From: Treponema sp.
GTDB lineage: Bacteria; Spirochaetota; Spirochaetia; Treponematales; Treponemataceae
Assembly: GCA_022510905.1 (NCBI GenBank)
Contig: JAFLSN010000001.1
Span: forward strand, 117,001 to 181,000
Length of the DNA: 64,000 nt
Direction of reading: 5' to 3'
The notes under the pieces are model-generated. The model saw only the letters and a program-made list of their open reading frames with translations. It had not been told where the DNA came from and searched no databases. This document shows positions 33,202 to 41,120 of the stretch, in pieces. The position numbers were made by a program, and so were the translations under genes. Position 1 is the first letter of the stretch, and every line of letters begins with the position of its first letter.

Positions 33202-33888
33202 ATGAAATTTGACTTTCAACGCTTTGCCGGCCCGCAGTTCTGGAAAAGATTCTGGCTCATGCTTTTCGGCATTTTTTTTATGGGATTTTTTCTTTCGTTT
33301 TTGCGCAAGGTGTCTTGGGGGCTTGACCCGTACACGTTCCAAAATGAAAATATCCGGCAACGTTTGGGCTGGACGCTCGGCAACTGGCAGCTGCTTTTAA
33401 ATGCAATCCTGTTTGTGGTTGTGGTGGTTTTTGACCGGCGGCTTATCGGGCTCGGTACTATCTTTAACTGGGTGCTGATTGGTTATACCGCAGATTTTTT
33501 TACATGGCTGTGGACTAAACTTATTCCGCAGGATGTGTTCACTGCGCCTTCATTTTTGTGGCTCAAAGTGTTGATTTTTGTGTTCGCAATACTTTTGTTT
33601 ATAACAAGTGCATCTGTATACATGAACGCAGATTCAGGGCTTTCACCATATGACGCAGTGGCGTATATCATAAGCCAAAAATTAAATCGTATTCCGTTTT
33701 TTATCTGCCGCATTTGTTATGATTTGTTTGCCATTGCCGTTGGAATTGTATCCACAATCGGCACATCCATTTCATTTAAAACATCGTTCGTCGGCTCGTT
33801 TGTAATGGCACTGTTGCTGGGGCCTGCCATTCAGCTTGTAGGAAGATTTATAAACAAGTATATTTTAAAAACAAACGAAGTTGCCTAG
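33202..33888 (+). CDS. YczE/YyaS/YitT-family membrane protein
   Basis: An integral membrane protein of about 228 residues with six predicted segments. Family features: 'WLMLFGIFFMGFFLSFLRKVSWGLDPYTF', an early G..(L/I)...S..G.DP motif, and its echo 'ASVYMNADSGLSPYDAVAYIIS'. Function of the family is unknown; YczE of Bacillus affects surfactin production. The start at 33202 has GAGGGG 5 bases upstream and falls after the promoter. Confidence 0.75.
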   Translation: MKFDFQRFAGPQFWKRFWLMLFGIFFMGFFLSFLRKVSWGLDPYTFQNENIRQRLGWTLGNWQLLLNAILFVVVVVFDRRLIGLGTIFNWVLIGYTADFFTWLWTKLIPQDVFTAPSFLWLKVLIFVFAILLFITSASVYMNADSGLSPYDAVAYIISQKLNRIPFFICRICYDLFAIAVGIVSTIGTSISFKTSFVGSFVMALLLGPAIQLVGRFINKYILKTNEVA

Positions 33889-33940
33889 TCAACACCCCGG
33901 ATGCAGAAGCACGGTATATAACCTTTCCGCACGAATAAAT
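33888..33940 (+). repeat. dispersed modular repeat, copy 7 (A+B)
   Basis: TCAACACCCCGGATGCAGAA followed by GCACGGTATATAACCTTTCC and GCACGAATAAA. It begins right after the TAG of the YczE-like gene, so here the gene's own stop precedes the repeat. Confidence 0.7.
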
Positions 33941-34034
33941 GGAATCGGGTGAACGCAATCGAGGTTACAGATAAAATTGCGTTCACCCGACAAAAGATTA
34001 TTTTTAAATGCTACATTCTGTATGTACCGACTGA

Positions 34035-35795
34035 TTATTCATCCTGCAAGGCATCGTAGCCACTTTCGCCAGTGCGCACTTTTACCACGTTGTCAACAGG
34101 GTAAACAAAAATCTTTCCATCGCCAATGTGCCCGGTATACAGAGCCTTTTTTGCAGTCTCGATAACCGTATCCACAGGGATTTTTGACACAACGATTTCA
34201 ACTTTTATTTTGGGCAACAGTGTAATGTCAACAGGAACGCCGCGGTAGTATTCGCTCTTGCCTTTCTGAATGCCACAGCCCATCACATTGCACACCGTCA
34301 TGCCGCTCACACCGATTGAATTCATTGCGGTTTTGAGTGCATCGAATTTGTTCTGCCGCGTGATAATCACCACTTTGTGCGCACTTGCATTCGATGATGC
34401 AGGCCGTGTAACAGGAACTTTTTCAACAACAGAAATGTCCACACCGAATTCTTTTGCCTCGGCAATTTCTTCGCTGCTGTAGTTGATAGAGAATCCTGCG
34501 TAGGAAGAATCAAGGCCGTGCTCAAGCTTGTCAAGGCCGATAATTTCTTCTTCTTTGGTGACACGCAGACCGAGCGTTTTCTTGATGACAACGAACACTA
34601 TGGTAATTGTCACAACCGTCCAGACAATCGTGATTCCCATGCCACAAAATTGCTTTGCAAGCTGCGAAAATCCTCCACCATAAAAAAGTCCCTCGCTGAT
34701 TTCTGCGACAGCAAAGCCCGGCGCGTTTGACGTTGCAAAAAGACCGACTGAAATTGTGCCCCAGATTCCGTTCAGCATGTGCACGGCCACCGCACCAACC
34801 GGGTCGTCAATGTGGAGCTTGTAATCCAAAAGCCATACGCCTAACACAACCAGAAGGCCTGAAACAATTCCTATTACAGCCGCTCCCGCGCAGTCGGTGA
34901 CATCGCATGGTGCGGTAATTGCCACAAGGCCTGCTAGCGAAGCGTTCAAGCACATTGAAACGTCAGGCTTGCCGTACTTGACCCAGGTGAAAATCATCGT
35001 AGTTACGGTCGCAACGGCTGGAGCCACTGTTGTAGTCAGGAACACGGAGCCAAGTGTGGGAACATCGGTGGCGGCGGCTCCGTTAAAACCATACCAGCCA
35101 AGCCACAAAATGAACACGCCCAGCGCACCTATCGTTATATTGTGGCCAGGAAAGGCATTCACCTTTGTAACTTTTCCGTTACCGTCGCGCACAAACTTTC
35201 CAAGTCTTGGACCTTCTATCCAGGCACCGATCAAGGCACAGATGCCACCCACCATGTGGATACAGTTTGAACCTGCGTAATCATGGAAGCCCCATTGAGC
35301 CAAAAATCCACCACCCCACACCCAGTGAGCTTCGATCGGGTAGATGATTGCACTTATGATGGCACTATAAAGACAATACGAGCTGAACTTGGTTCGTTCT
35401 GCCATAGCGCCAGAAACTATGGTAGCTGTTGTAGCACAGAACACCAGATTGAATACAAAGTTGGAATAGTCAAACGTGGCGTATTGGCTGAATACAGAAA
35501 AACCCGGTTTTCCCACAACGCTCCAGATGCCTTTGCTCACTTCGCCGGTCACAGGGTCTGTGTAGCTCAGCATAAAGCTTGCGCCGATTAAAAACCACAT
35601 GACCGTACCTATGCAAAAATCCATCAGGTTTTTCATAATGATGTTACCCGTATTCTTTGCGCGGGTAAAACCTGCTTCCACCATTGCAAAGCCCGCCTGC
35701 ATCCAGAAGACCAGCGCGGCTCCCGCAAGGAACCAAACGCTCCAGATGCTGCCTTCCACATCAGCTACCTGTTGCGCCACCTGTGTAATATCCAT
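34035..35795 (-). CDS. ammonium transporter fused to a PII signal protein (Amt-GlnB)
   Basis: A 586-residue fusion. Residues 1 to about 435 are an Amt/MEP/Rh channel of 11 segments ('GSIWSVWFLAGAALVFWMQAGFAMVEAG', 'HWVWGGGFLAQWGFHDYAGSNCIHMVGG', 'DDPVGAVAVHMLNGIWGTI'), ending in the cytosolic tail 'GLRVTKEEEIIGLDKLEHG'. After a linker, about 475-586 form a complete PII domain: 'GCGIQKGKSEYYRG' is the T-loop with its tyrosine, and 'HIGDGKIFVYPVDNVVKVRTGESG' the nucleotide site. PII normally plugs the channel as a separate protein; here it is tethered. The start at 35795 has AAGGAG 6 bases upstream. Confidence 0.93.
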   Translation of the reverse strand: MDITQVAQQVADVEGSIWSVWFLAGAALVFWMQAGFAMVEAGFTRAKNTGNIIMKNLMDFCIGTVMWFLIGASFMLSYTDPVTGEVSKGIWSVVGKPGFSVFSQYATFDYSNFVFNLVFCATTATIVSGAMAERTKFSSYCLYSAIISAIIYPIEAHWVWGGGFLAQWGFHDYAGSNCIHMVGGICALIGAWIEGPRLGKFVRDGNGKVTKVNAFPGHNITIGALGVFILWLGWYGFNGAAATDVPTLGSVFLTTTVAPAVATVTTMIFTWVKYGKPDVSMCLNASLAGLVAITAPCDVTDCAGAAVIGIVSGLLVVLGVWLLDYKLHIDDPVGAVAVHMLNGIWGTISVGLFATSNAPGFAVAEISEGLFYGGGFSQLAKQFCGMGITIVWTVVTITIVFVVIKKTLGLRVTKEEEIIGLDKLEHGLDSSYAGFSINYSSEEIAEAKEFGVDISVVEKVPVTRPASSNASAHKVVIITRQNKFDALKTAMNSIGVSGMTVCNVMGCGIQKGKSEYYRGVPVDITLLPKIKVEIVVSKIPVDTVIETAKKALYTGHIGDGKIFVYPVDNVVKVRTGESGYDALQDE

Positions 35796-35849
35796 GCACA
35801 TCTCCTTGTAGCATTGCCATTTACAGCAACTGCTTTTTGAAAAACAAAA

Positions 35850-35897
35850 CGGCGCACATATCTACAAAAGGAATTTCTTCTGCAGATACGTGCGCCG
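35850..35897 (-). terminator. leader hairpin 3 of the amt-glnB mRNA (terminator-like)
   Basis: A 21-bp stem closed by a 6-base loop. Only three G-U wobbles break perfect pairing. On the minus strand it is followed by TTTTGTTTTT (35839-35849), 55 bp before the ATG. Shape and U-tract suggest an intrinsic terminator inside the leader. Confidence 0.75.
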
Positions 35898-35905
35898 TTG
35901 CACAA

Positions 35906-35921
35906 GTCATGTTTCCATGAC
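35906..35921 (-). other. leader hairpin 2 of the amt-glnB mRNA
   Basis: GTCATG and CATGAC with a 4-base loop, placed between the two terminator-like hairpins. Confidence 0.55.
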
Positions 35922-35928
35922 AAAAAAA

Positions 35929-35960
35929 GCGATGTGGACAGCATTTGCCGTTCACATCGC
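35929..35960 (-). terminator. leader hairpin 1 of the amt-glnB mRNA (terminator-like)
   Basis: GCGATGTGAACGGC pairs with GCTGTCCACATCGC (one A-C mismatch, one G-U) across a 4-base loop, followed on the minus strand by seven T residues. The CACAT word just upstream (35968-35976) could instead pair with ATGTG of the stem, a possible antiterminator. Confidence 0.7.
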
Positions 35961-35976
35961 CGTTGATGTTATGTGG

Positions 35977-36005
35977 ATAGTATCGCAGATAAAAAAAAAG
36001 GTCAA
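35977..36005 (-). promoter_or_regulatory. promoter of amt-glnB
   Basis: On the minus strand: TTGACC (36000-36005), 17 bp, TACTAT (35977-35982). Transcripts would carry a leader of about 175 bases containing three hairpins. Confidence 0.65.
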
Positions 36006-36062
36006 GCAAAAAAGAAAAGATTTTATAAAGCAAAGTCAAAATGCAAAAAGAAAGAAAATCGG

Positions 36063-36240
36063 CACACCTCAATATGCAGGCATCAGGGTATGATTTTTCT
36101 GAAATTTGATAACTGGGTGGTGATAAAAAATCTTTAGACTTTGTTGGGTTTGTGGTTCTTACAAGGCATCGTGGCCAAGGGTACATACAATTCATTTTGC
36201 CCCAAGGGGCGGGATATGTACCCTTTCCGCATGAATCAAA
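36063..36240 (+). repeat. dispersed modular repeat, copy 8 (long form)
   Basis: Degenerate module A (CACCTCAATATGCAGGCATC), the middle module (TGATTTTTCTGAAATTTGAT and TTTAGACTTTGTTGGGTTTG), and module B (ATATGTACCCTTTCCGCATG, then AATCAAA). It separates the amt promoter from the HD-GYP gene. Of the 736 bp from 35796 to 36531 the rest is the amt leader and the hairpin below. Confidence 0.7.
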
Positions 36241-36393
36241 CACGCGCTGCTGAGTCTTTGACACTTCGACCTTGATCATGCTTTCCAGTCCTTTTTGCCA
36301 AAAATGGCTTTGCCCTACGTAGTTGAACAAGTCCCTAGAAACCAGCCTTGTGGCTAGAACCGACAAACGGTTTTGAAAGTATGCTAATTCAAA

Positions 36394-36439
36394 CAACTTG
36401 AACTGAAAGAGCAGGTTTAGATTTGCTCTTTCCAAGTTG
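36394..36439. other. 16-bp stem-loop, unassigned
   Basis: CAACTTG/CAAGTTG outside and GAAAGAGCA/TGCTCTTTC inside, separated on one arm by four bases, 10-base loop. No T-tract on either strand. It could be an mRNA stability element or the remnant of a terminal inverted repeat. Confidence 0.45.
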
Positions 36440-36519
36440 GTTAAAGATTAACAGTGATTAACAACATCTGCCGACAAAGGCTTTACACAGCTCATGTTCT
36501 ATACTATTATACACATGAG

Positions 36520-36525
36520 TATACT
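36520..36525 (+). promoter_or_regulatory. -10 of the HD-GYP gene, predicted leaderless
   Basis: TATACT six bases before the ATG at 36532. The -35 position 17 bp upstream holds TTCTAT, a weak match. No ribosome binding site. Confidence 0.55.
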
Positions 36526-36531
36526 ACGCCC

Positions 36532-38124
36532 ATGGAAAGTTTTGACCTTACAGAAAACTCCGAATTGCAGGAATTGACCCATTCTTTTTCGATGGACGAG
36601 CTTGATGTATGGACAACAACCACCGGACTTGTACAATCTATCATTTCGGTTACAGAAAAATCCTTGCCAAACACGGCAGCCTATCTTTTTTATCACGAAA
36701 TAGGACTGCATGAATACCGTGAAATAAACCGAGAAGGAATCGCGACCATTCCTGATGATTCGCTGTTTATCGGCTGCCTTTCCATGATTTCAGAGCCAAT
36801 GCCGCTTGCCGATTTTTTTTCTGAATACCATGTTGAAGAACCTATTCTGAAAGAACTGTTCAACGCAATTTACCATGCGCACACTATTGTGCCTATTGTG
36901 CACCGCTTTGACCTTTTGGCCTTTATGCTCATTTGCACAAAAGACGATAAACTTGTTTTTGGCGAACCGATGCCACAGCTCGCACCCGAAGCCACAGCAT
37001 TTTTAAAAGACCTTTCGGAGCGTGTGCGCACAAATCTGTTTGCGGCCTCCGTTGCAGACCTTCGCCAGCGCGAACTGTTAAACATGACGCGCTATCCACT
37101 TGCCTTACAAAAGCACAAAACCATTTCCGATGTATACTCCAATTTGCTAAAAGACATTGGGGCTGAAATCACATTTGACAGGGGTGTTTGCTACGCCTAT
37201 GAACAAGAACGTGAATCGCTTGTTCCATTCTCGTTTTTTGGCATAGAACAGAAGCCCCCAAAACTTGCATTGGGCAAAGGAATCTCTGGTCAAGTATTTG
37301 AATCGCAACAGGCACTGTTTGTACCGGAACGAATTTCGCATCCATCATATGCCATAATGGAAGAAGAACCGTTCATTGACGGCTCGTTCATTTCAGTGCC
37401 GCTTTCAACAGACAAAACACAATTTGGCGTTATCACTTTGGTGCGGTCGATTCAAAACCAAAAACCATTTGGCGTTGAACATCGGTACATGCTTGAAATT
37501 GCCGCTGCATTTGCCGCCAGCGAAATCACCAGCCGCCAGCTTTATGCCCGATTGGATGAAAGCAACTTCAACGTGGTCAAATCGCTCACACGTGCACTCG
37601 AAGCAAAAGACGTGTACACGGAAGGCCATTCCGCGCGAGTCACAACATATTCGGAAGCAATCGGGCGGGAACTGGGTTATGATGAGCAGCGGATCCACCA
37701 GCTGCGCTACGGAGCCATGCTGCACGACATCGGCAAAATCGGCATTTCAAATACAATCATAAACAAGCAGTCCAGGCTCACTGAAGAAGAATATGCTGAA
37801 ATAAAACAGCACACGGAAATCGGTTACAAAATTGTAAAGGACAATCCGTTCTTTAAAAAAATTCGGGACTTTATTCGTTACCACCATGAAACACTTTTAG
37901 GCACAGGCTATTACGGAAAAGAAAATGACGAGATTCCAGAAGAAGCTATGATAATTTCTGCCGCTGATATTTTTGACGCGCTCACTTCCGACCGTCCATA
38001 CCGTGTCGCATTGCCCATGAAAGAAGCCATCACTGAATTGCAGAAGCAGACAAACATTCATTTTACAAAAAAAATTCTGGATGCATTTTTGGTTTATCTG
38101 GAACGCGAAAAACCTGTTCCCTAA
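36532..38124 (+). CDS. GAF-HD-GYP domain protein (putative c-di-GMP phosphodiesterase)
   Basis: About 530 residues. Residues 1-190 are unassigned, about 195-355 a GAF-like sensor ('LGKGISGQVFESQQALFVPE'), and 360-530 an HD-GYP domain: 'SLTRALEAKDVYTEGHSARVTTYSEAIGREL', 'YGAMLHDIGKIGIS', 'EIKQHTEIGYKIV', 'IRYHHETLLGTGYYG', 'AADIFDALTSDRPYR'. The naming GYP triplet reads GYY, although the metal-binding HD and HH residues are all present. It probably degrades cyclic di-GMP in response to a small ligand, but the changed motif leaves activity open. The start at 36532 follows the promoter. Confidence 0.85.
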   Translation: MESFDLTENSELQELTHSFSMDELDVWTTTTGLVQSIISVTEKSLPNTAAYLFYHEIGLHEYREINREGIATIPDDSLFIGCLSMISEPMPLADFFSEYHVEEPILKELFNAIYHAHTIVPIVHRFDLLAFMLICTKDDKLVFGEPMPQLAPEATAFLKDLSERVRTNLFAASVADLRQRELLNMTRYPLALQKHKTISDVYSNLLKDIGAEITFDRGVCYAYEQERESLVPFSFFGIEQKPPKLALGKGISGQVFESQQALFVPERISHPSYAIMEEEPFIDGSFISVPLSTDKTQFGVITLVRSIQNQKPFGVEHRYMLEIAAAFAASEITSRQLYARLDESNFNVVKSLTRALEAKDVYTEGHSARVTTYSEAIGRELGYDEQRIHQLRYGAMLHDIGKIGISNTIINKQSRLTEEEYAEIKQHTEIGYKIVKDNPFFKKIRDFIRYHHETLLGTGYYGKENDEIPEEAMIISAADIFDALTSDRPYRVALPMKEAITELQKQTNIHFTKKILDAFLVYLEREKPVP

Positions 38125-38178
38125 AACAAAAAGTAGAATGCGTTGATTTACAGCGGCCCAACATTTACGGAGGTTCAC

Positions 38179-40140
38179 ATGAAGGCTCGTCCACTGCTTT
38201 TAGTCATGCTGAGTTTTGTTCCGTTTGTTTCCTGCACAAAAAAAAGCGCGGAAGGCAGCGGGCGGTTCACCTACACAACCACCACAACAGCGCCCCAAAC
38301 ATGGAATCCAACCGATTGGGGAATCTCAAACGAAGGAACTATTCTTTCATTTACATCATCCGGGCTGTACACTTTTGTGCTGAATGAAACACGCGATGGC
38401 TCCGTTATTTCCTGCGAACTCGCGGCCGATTTTCCGCAGGATGTTACTGCCGAATACGCAGGCAACCCGCTGTACGGAATTCCTTCCGACGCGACTGCTG
38501 GCTATGCATGGCGCGTTCCGCTCAGGCACGATGCACTTTGGGAAGACGGCACGGCAATCACAGCAGACACATGGGATTATTCTTTGCGCCAGTTTTTAAA
38601 TCCGCAGATGAAAAACTACCGCGCTTCCAATTTTTATCAAGGCAGCACTGCGCTCGCAAATGCGGAAGCATACTACAACGGCACAGGAACTTGGGATGAC
38701 GTAGGCTTTGTAAAAAACGATGATTACACTGTCACATTCATTTTTACAAAAGCGCTCTCTGAATTCTTTTTTGAATATGGAATGTCCGGCCCCACACTGG
38801 TGCACCCAGACCTGTACGAGGCAAACAAAAAACAGACGGGTGACATTATAAAAAGTGCTTATGGTACCAAAAAAGAATTTTATGCTTCACATGGGCCATA
38901 TAAAATTACAACTTACCAGCCAGAAAAAGAAATGCTGCTTGAACGCAACGAAAACTGGTTCGGCTGGCACGACCCGGCGTACAAAGACCAATACCAGACG
39001 ACACACATTTCATTGCAGTTTATTGAATCACATTCCACCGCGCTTTCTCTTTTTTTACAAGGCAAGATTGACGATGTTTCATTAAGCGGTGCCGATTACG
39101 AAAAATACCGCAACAGCGATTTTATTTTGTACACGCCCACTTCGTACACGGTAAAACTCACGCTAAACAGCGATTGGGCCGCGCTCAAAAAAGAAGAAAC
39201 AAAAGGAATAAACCACACGCTGCTTTCATACATTGATTTCAGGCATGCGCTTTCACTTTCAATCGACCGCCAAAAATACATTGATTCCATGGGGGCATCT
39301 TCCGACCCTGGCTATGCGCTGTTAAATTATCTTTACGTTGCCGACCCGGAAAACGGCACTTTGTTCCGTGATACACCGCAAGCTGAGCAGGCGCAGTGCG
39401 AACTGTACGGCACATCGTCTGTCGATGACATTACCGGTTATGACAGACATTTGGCCGCGCAGTATTTTCAGATGGCATATGACAAAGCGCTTGCCGCTGG
39501 TGACATTAAGCCGGGCGACAAAGTGCAGATTGATTTTCACACGTACAATGATGAAGAAGGATTTCAGCGTGCCGTGAATTTTTTTCGGGATTCAATAAAC
39601 GAAGCAAGCAAGGGAACCAGCCTTGAAGGACGAATTACAATCAAGCAGATTGCAGACGAAGACTTTCTGCGCAACATGGTAAAAGGCGCGGTTGACTGCG
39701 GCATTACCGGTTGGGGCGGCGGCTCGTATGACCCTTACGGTGTGCTCTGGTGCTATTGCGATCCCATTGTATGCCACGAATACGGACTTCGCCCGGAAAC
39801 AAAAACCCTCACCATTGAAATAGACGGCACCCCAATCACAAAAACCTACTACGAATGGTACATCGAGTTAAATGAAGGCACATATGCGCAGGCAGACCGT
39901 GATACGCGAAACCTCATTCTTGCACGATGTGAGCAGGGCCTGCTCGGAACTTATACGATGATTCCGCTAACATATTCAATCAGCACGTCATTGTATTCAC
40001 AGAGAACGGTGGAAGGCAGTGAGGATTTTGTGAACACACTGGTAGATGGTTATGGTGGTCTGCGCTTTATGACATACACAATGGACGATGCAGAATGGGC
40101 AGACTACTGCGCTCAAAACAATAATCAGCTTACATATTAA
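38179..40140 (+). CDS. oppA: oligopeptide-binding lipoprotein (OppA)
   Basis: A family 5 solute-binding protein of about 653 residues. The signal peptide ends in the lipobox 'FVPFVSC' so it is a lipoprotein. Family features: 'WNPTDWGISNEGTILSFTSSGLYTF', 'GYAWRVPLRHDALWEDGTAITADTWDYSLRQFLNP', 'NDDYTVTFIFTK', 'FRHALSLSIDRQKYI', 'IGITGWGGGSYDPYG' equivalent. It binds peptides outside the membrane for OppBCDF. Longer than typical OppA (about 540), with an insertion in the second lobe. ACGGAGG lies 7 bases before the ATG. Confidence 0.92.
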   Translation: MKARPLLLVMLSFVPFVSCTKKSAEGSGRFTYTTTTTAPQTWNPTDWGISNEGTILSFTSSGLYTFVLNETRDGSVISCELAADFPQDVTAEYAGNPLYGIPSDATAGYAWRVPLRHDALWEDGTAITADTWDYSLRQFLNPQMKNYRASNFYQGSTALANAEAYYNGTGTWDDVGFVKNDDYTVTFIFTKALSEFFFEYGMSGPTLVHPDLYEANKKQTGDIIKSAYGTKKEFYASHGPYKITTYQPEKEMLLERNENWFGWHDPAYKDQYQTTHISLQFIESHSTALSLFLQGKIDDVSLSGADYEKYRNSDFILYTPTSYTVKLTLNSDWAALKKEETKGINHTLLSYIDFRHALSLSIDRQKYIDSMGASSDPGYALLNYLYVADPENGTLFRDTPQAEQAQCELYGTSSVDDITGYDRHLAAQYFQMAYDKALAAGDIKPGDKVQIDFHTYNDEEGFQRAVNFFRDSINEASKGTSLEGRITIKQIADEDFLRNMVKGAVDCGITGWGGGSYDPYGVLWCYCDPIVCHEYGLRPETKTLTIEIDGTPITKTYYEWYIELNEGTYAQADRDTRNLILARCEQGLLGTYTMIPLTYSISTSLYSQRTVEGSEDFVNTLVDGYGGLRFMTYTMDDAEWADYCAQNNNQLTY

Positions 40141-40151
40141 CGGAGACATCC

Positions 40152-41120
40152 ATGGCGAAATATGTTTTAAAACGAATTGCGCTCATGCTGCTGAGCCTGT
40201 TCATCATTATGACCATGCTCTTTGTGCTTATCCGTCTTTTGCCTAACCAAGTTGAAGCCGTGCAAGGTGGCTATGACAAAGCCGTAAAAGACATGCGCGA
40301 GGCCTGGGGTTACAACAAACCAGTGATTGTGCAATATGGCATTTTTTTGCGAAACGTGTTCACCAAGTGGGACTGGGGATTTTGTACCACCATCGGCACG
40401 TACTTGCAGCCTGTTACCACATACATCATAAGCAAATTGCCCGCAACAGTGTACATCAATGTGCTTTCACTTTTTATTTCACTTCCGCTGGGAATTATTT
40501 TTGGCATGGTTGCAGCTGTATACAAAAACAGATGGCAGGATCATGCCATTCAAGTATTCATCATGTTTTTTATTTCAGTGCCATCGTTTGTGTATGCATT
40601 TCTTTTGCAATACATCGTGGGATACAAACTGAATCTGTGCCCGCTCGTGCTCAAAAGCGGAACAGACTGGTTTTCTGGTGCCATGCTGCACAGCGCCATT
40701 CTTCCAGTGCTTTCGCTTTCGTTTGGACCAATTGCGGGACAAATGCGACTTATACGTGCGGAGCTTACTGAAACTCTCACCAGCGACTACATGCTGTTGG
40801 CCCGCACCAAAGGACTTACCAAACGGCAGGCAACCATGCGGCATGCATTCCGAAATTCACTGGTGCCGCTCATGCCTTCATTTTTGGCAGACTTCATTTC
40901 AATTATTTCAGGCTCCATGATTATCGAACAGATTTTTGCCATCCCCGGCATCGGCAAAACCTATCTGCTTTCTATCCAAAATAAAGATTACAGTGTGTTT
41001 ATGGCATGTTCAATGTTTTACATAACCATCGGACTTGCAGCTGGCATTGTGTTTGATTTGAGCTATGGATTTATCGACCCCAGAATCAGAATGGGAGGAA
41101 ACAAAACAAATGAGCTTTAA
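40152..41120 (+). CDS. oppB: oligopeptide ABC transporter permease (OppB)
   Basis: A 322-residue permease with six membrane segments and the inner-loop motif 'RLIRAELTETLTSDYMLLARTKGLTKRQATMRHAFRNSLVPL'. N-terminal 'MAKYVLKRIALMLLSLFIIMTMLFVLIRLLP' is typical. It starts 11 bp after oppA and overlaps oppC by 11 bp. Confidence 0.94.
   Translation: MAKYVLKRIALMLLSLFIIMTMLFVLIRLLPNQVEAVQGGYDKAVKDMREAWGYNKPVIVQYGIFLRNVFTKWDWGFCTTIGTYLQPVTTYIISKLPATVYINVLSLFISLPLGIIFGMVAAVYKNRWQDHAIQVFIMFFISVPSFVYAFLLQYIVGYKLNLCPLVLKSGTDWFSGAMLHSAILPVLSLSFGPIAGQMRLIRAELTETLTSDYMLLARTKGLTKRQATMRHAFRNSLVPLMPSFLADFISIISGSMIIEQIFAIPGIGKTYLLSIQNKDYSVFMACSMFYITIGLAAGIVFDLSYGFIDPRIRMGGNKTNEL

Noticed and set aside
35821..36435. 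204-residue minus-strand frame covering the amt leader and repeat copy 8
   Set aside because: It crosses hairpins, a promoter and a dispersed repeat. Only its first part (36240-36435) looks somewhat protein-like and could be a decayed gene; not enough to call.
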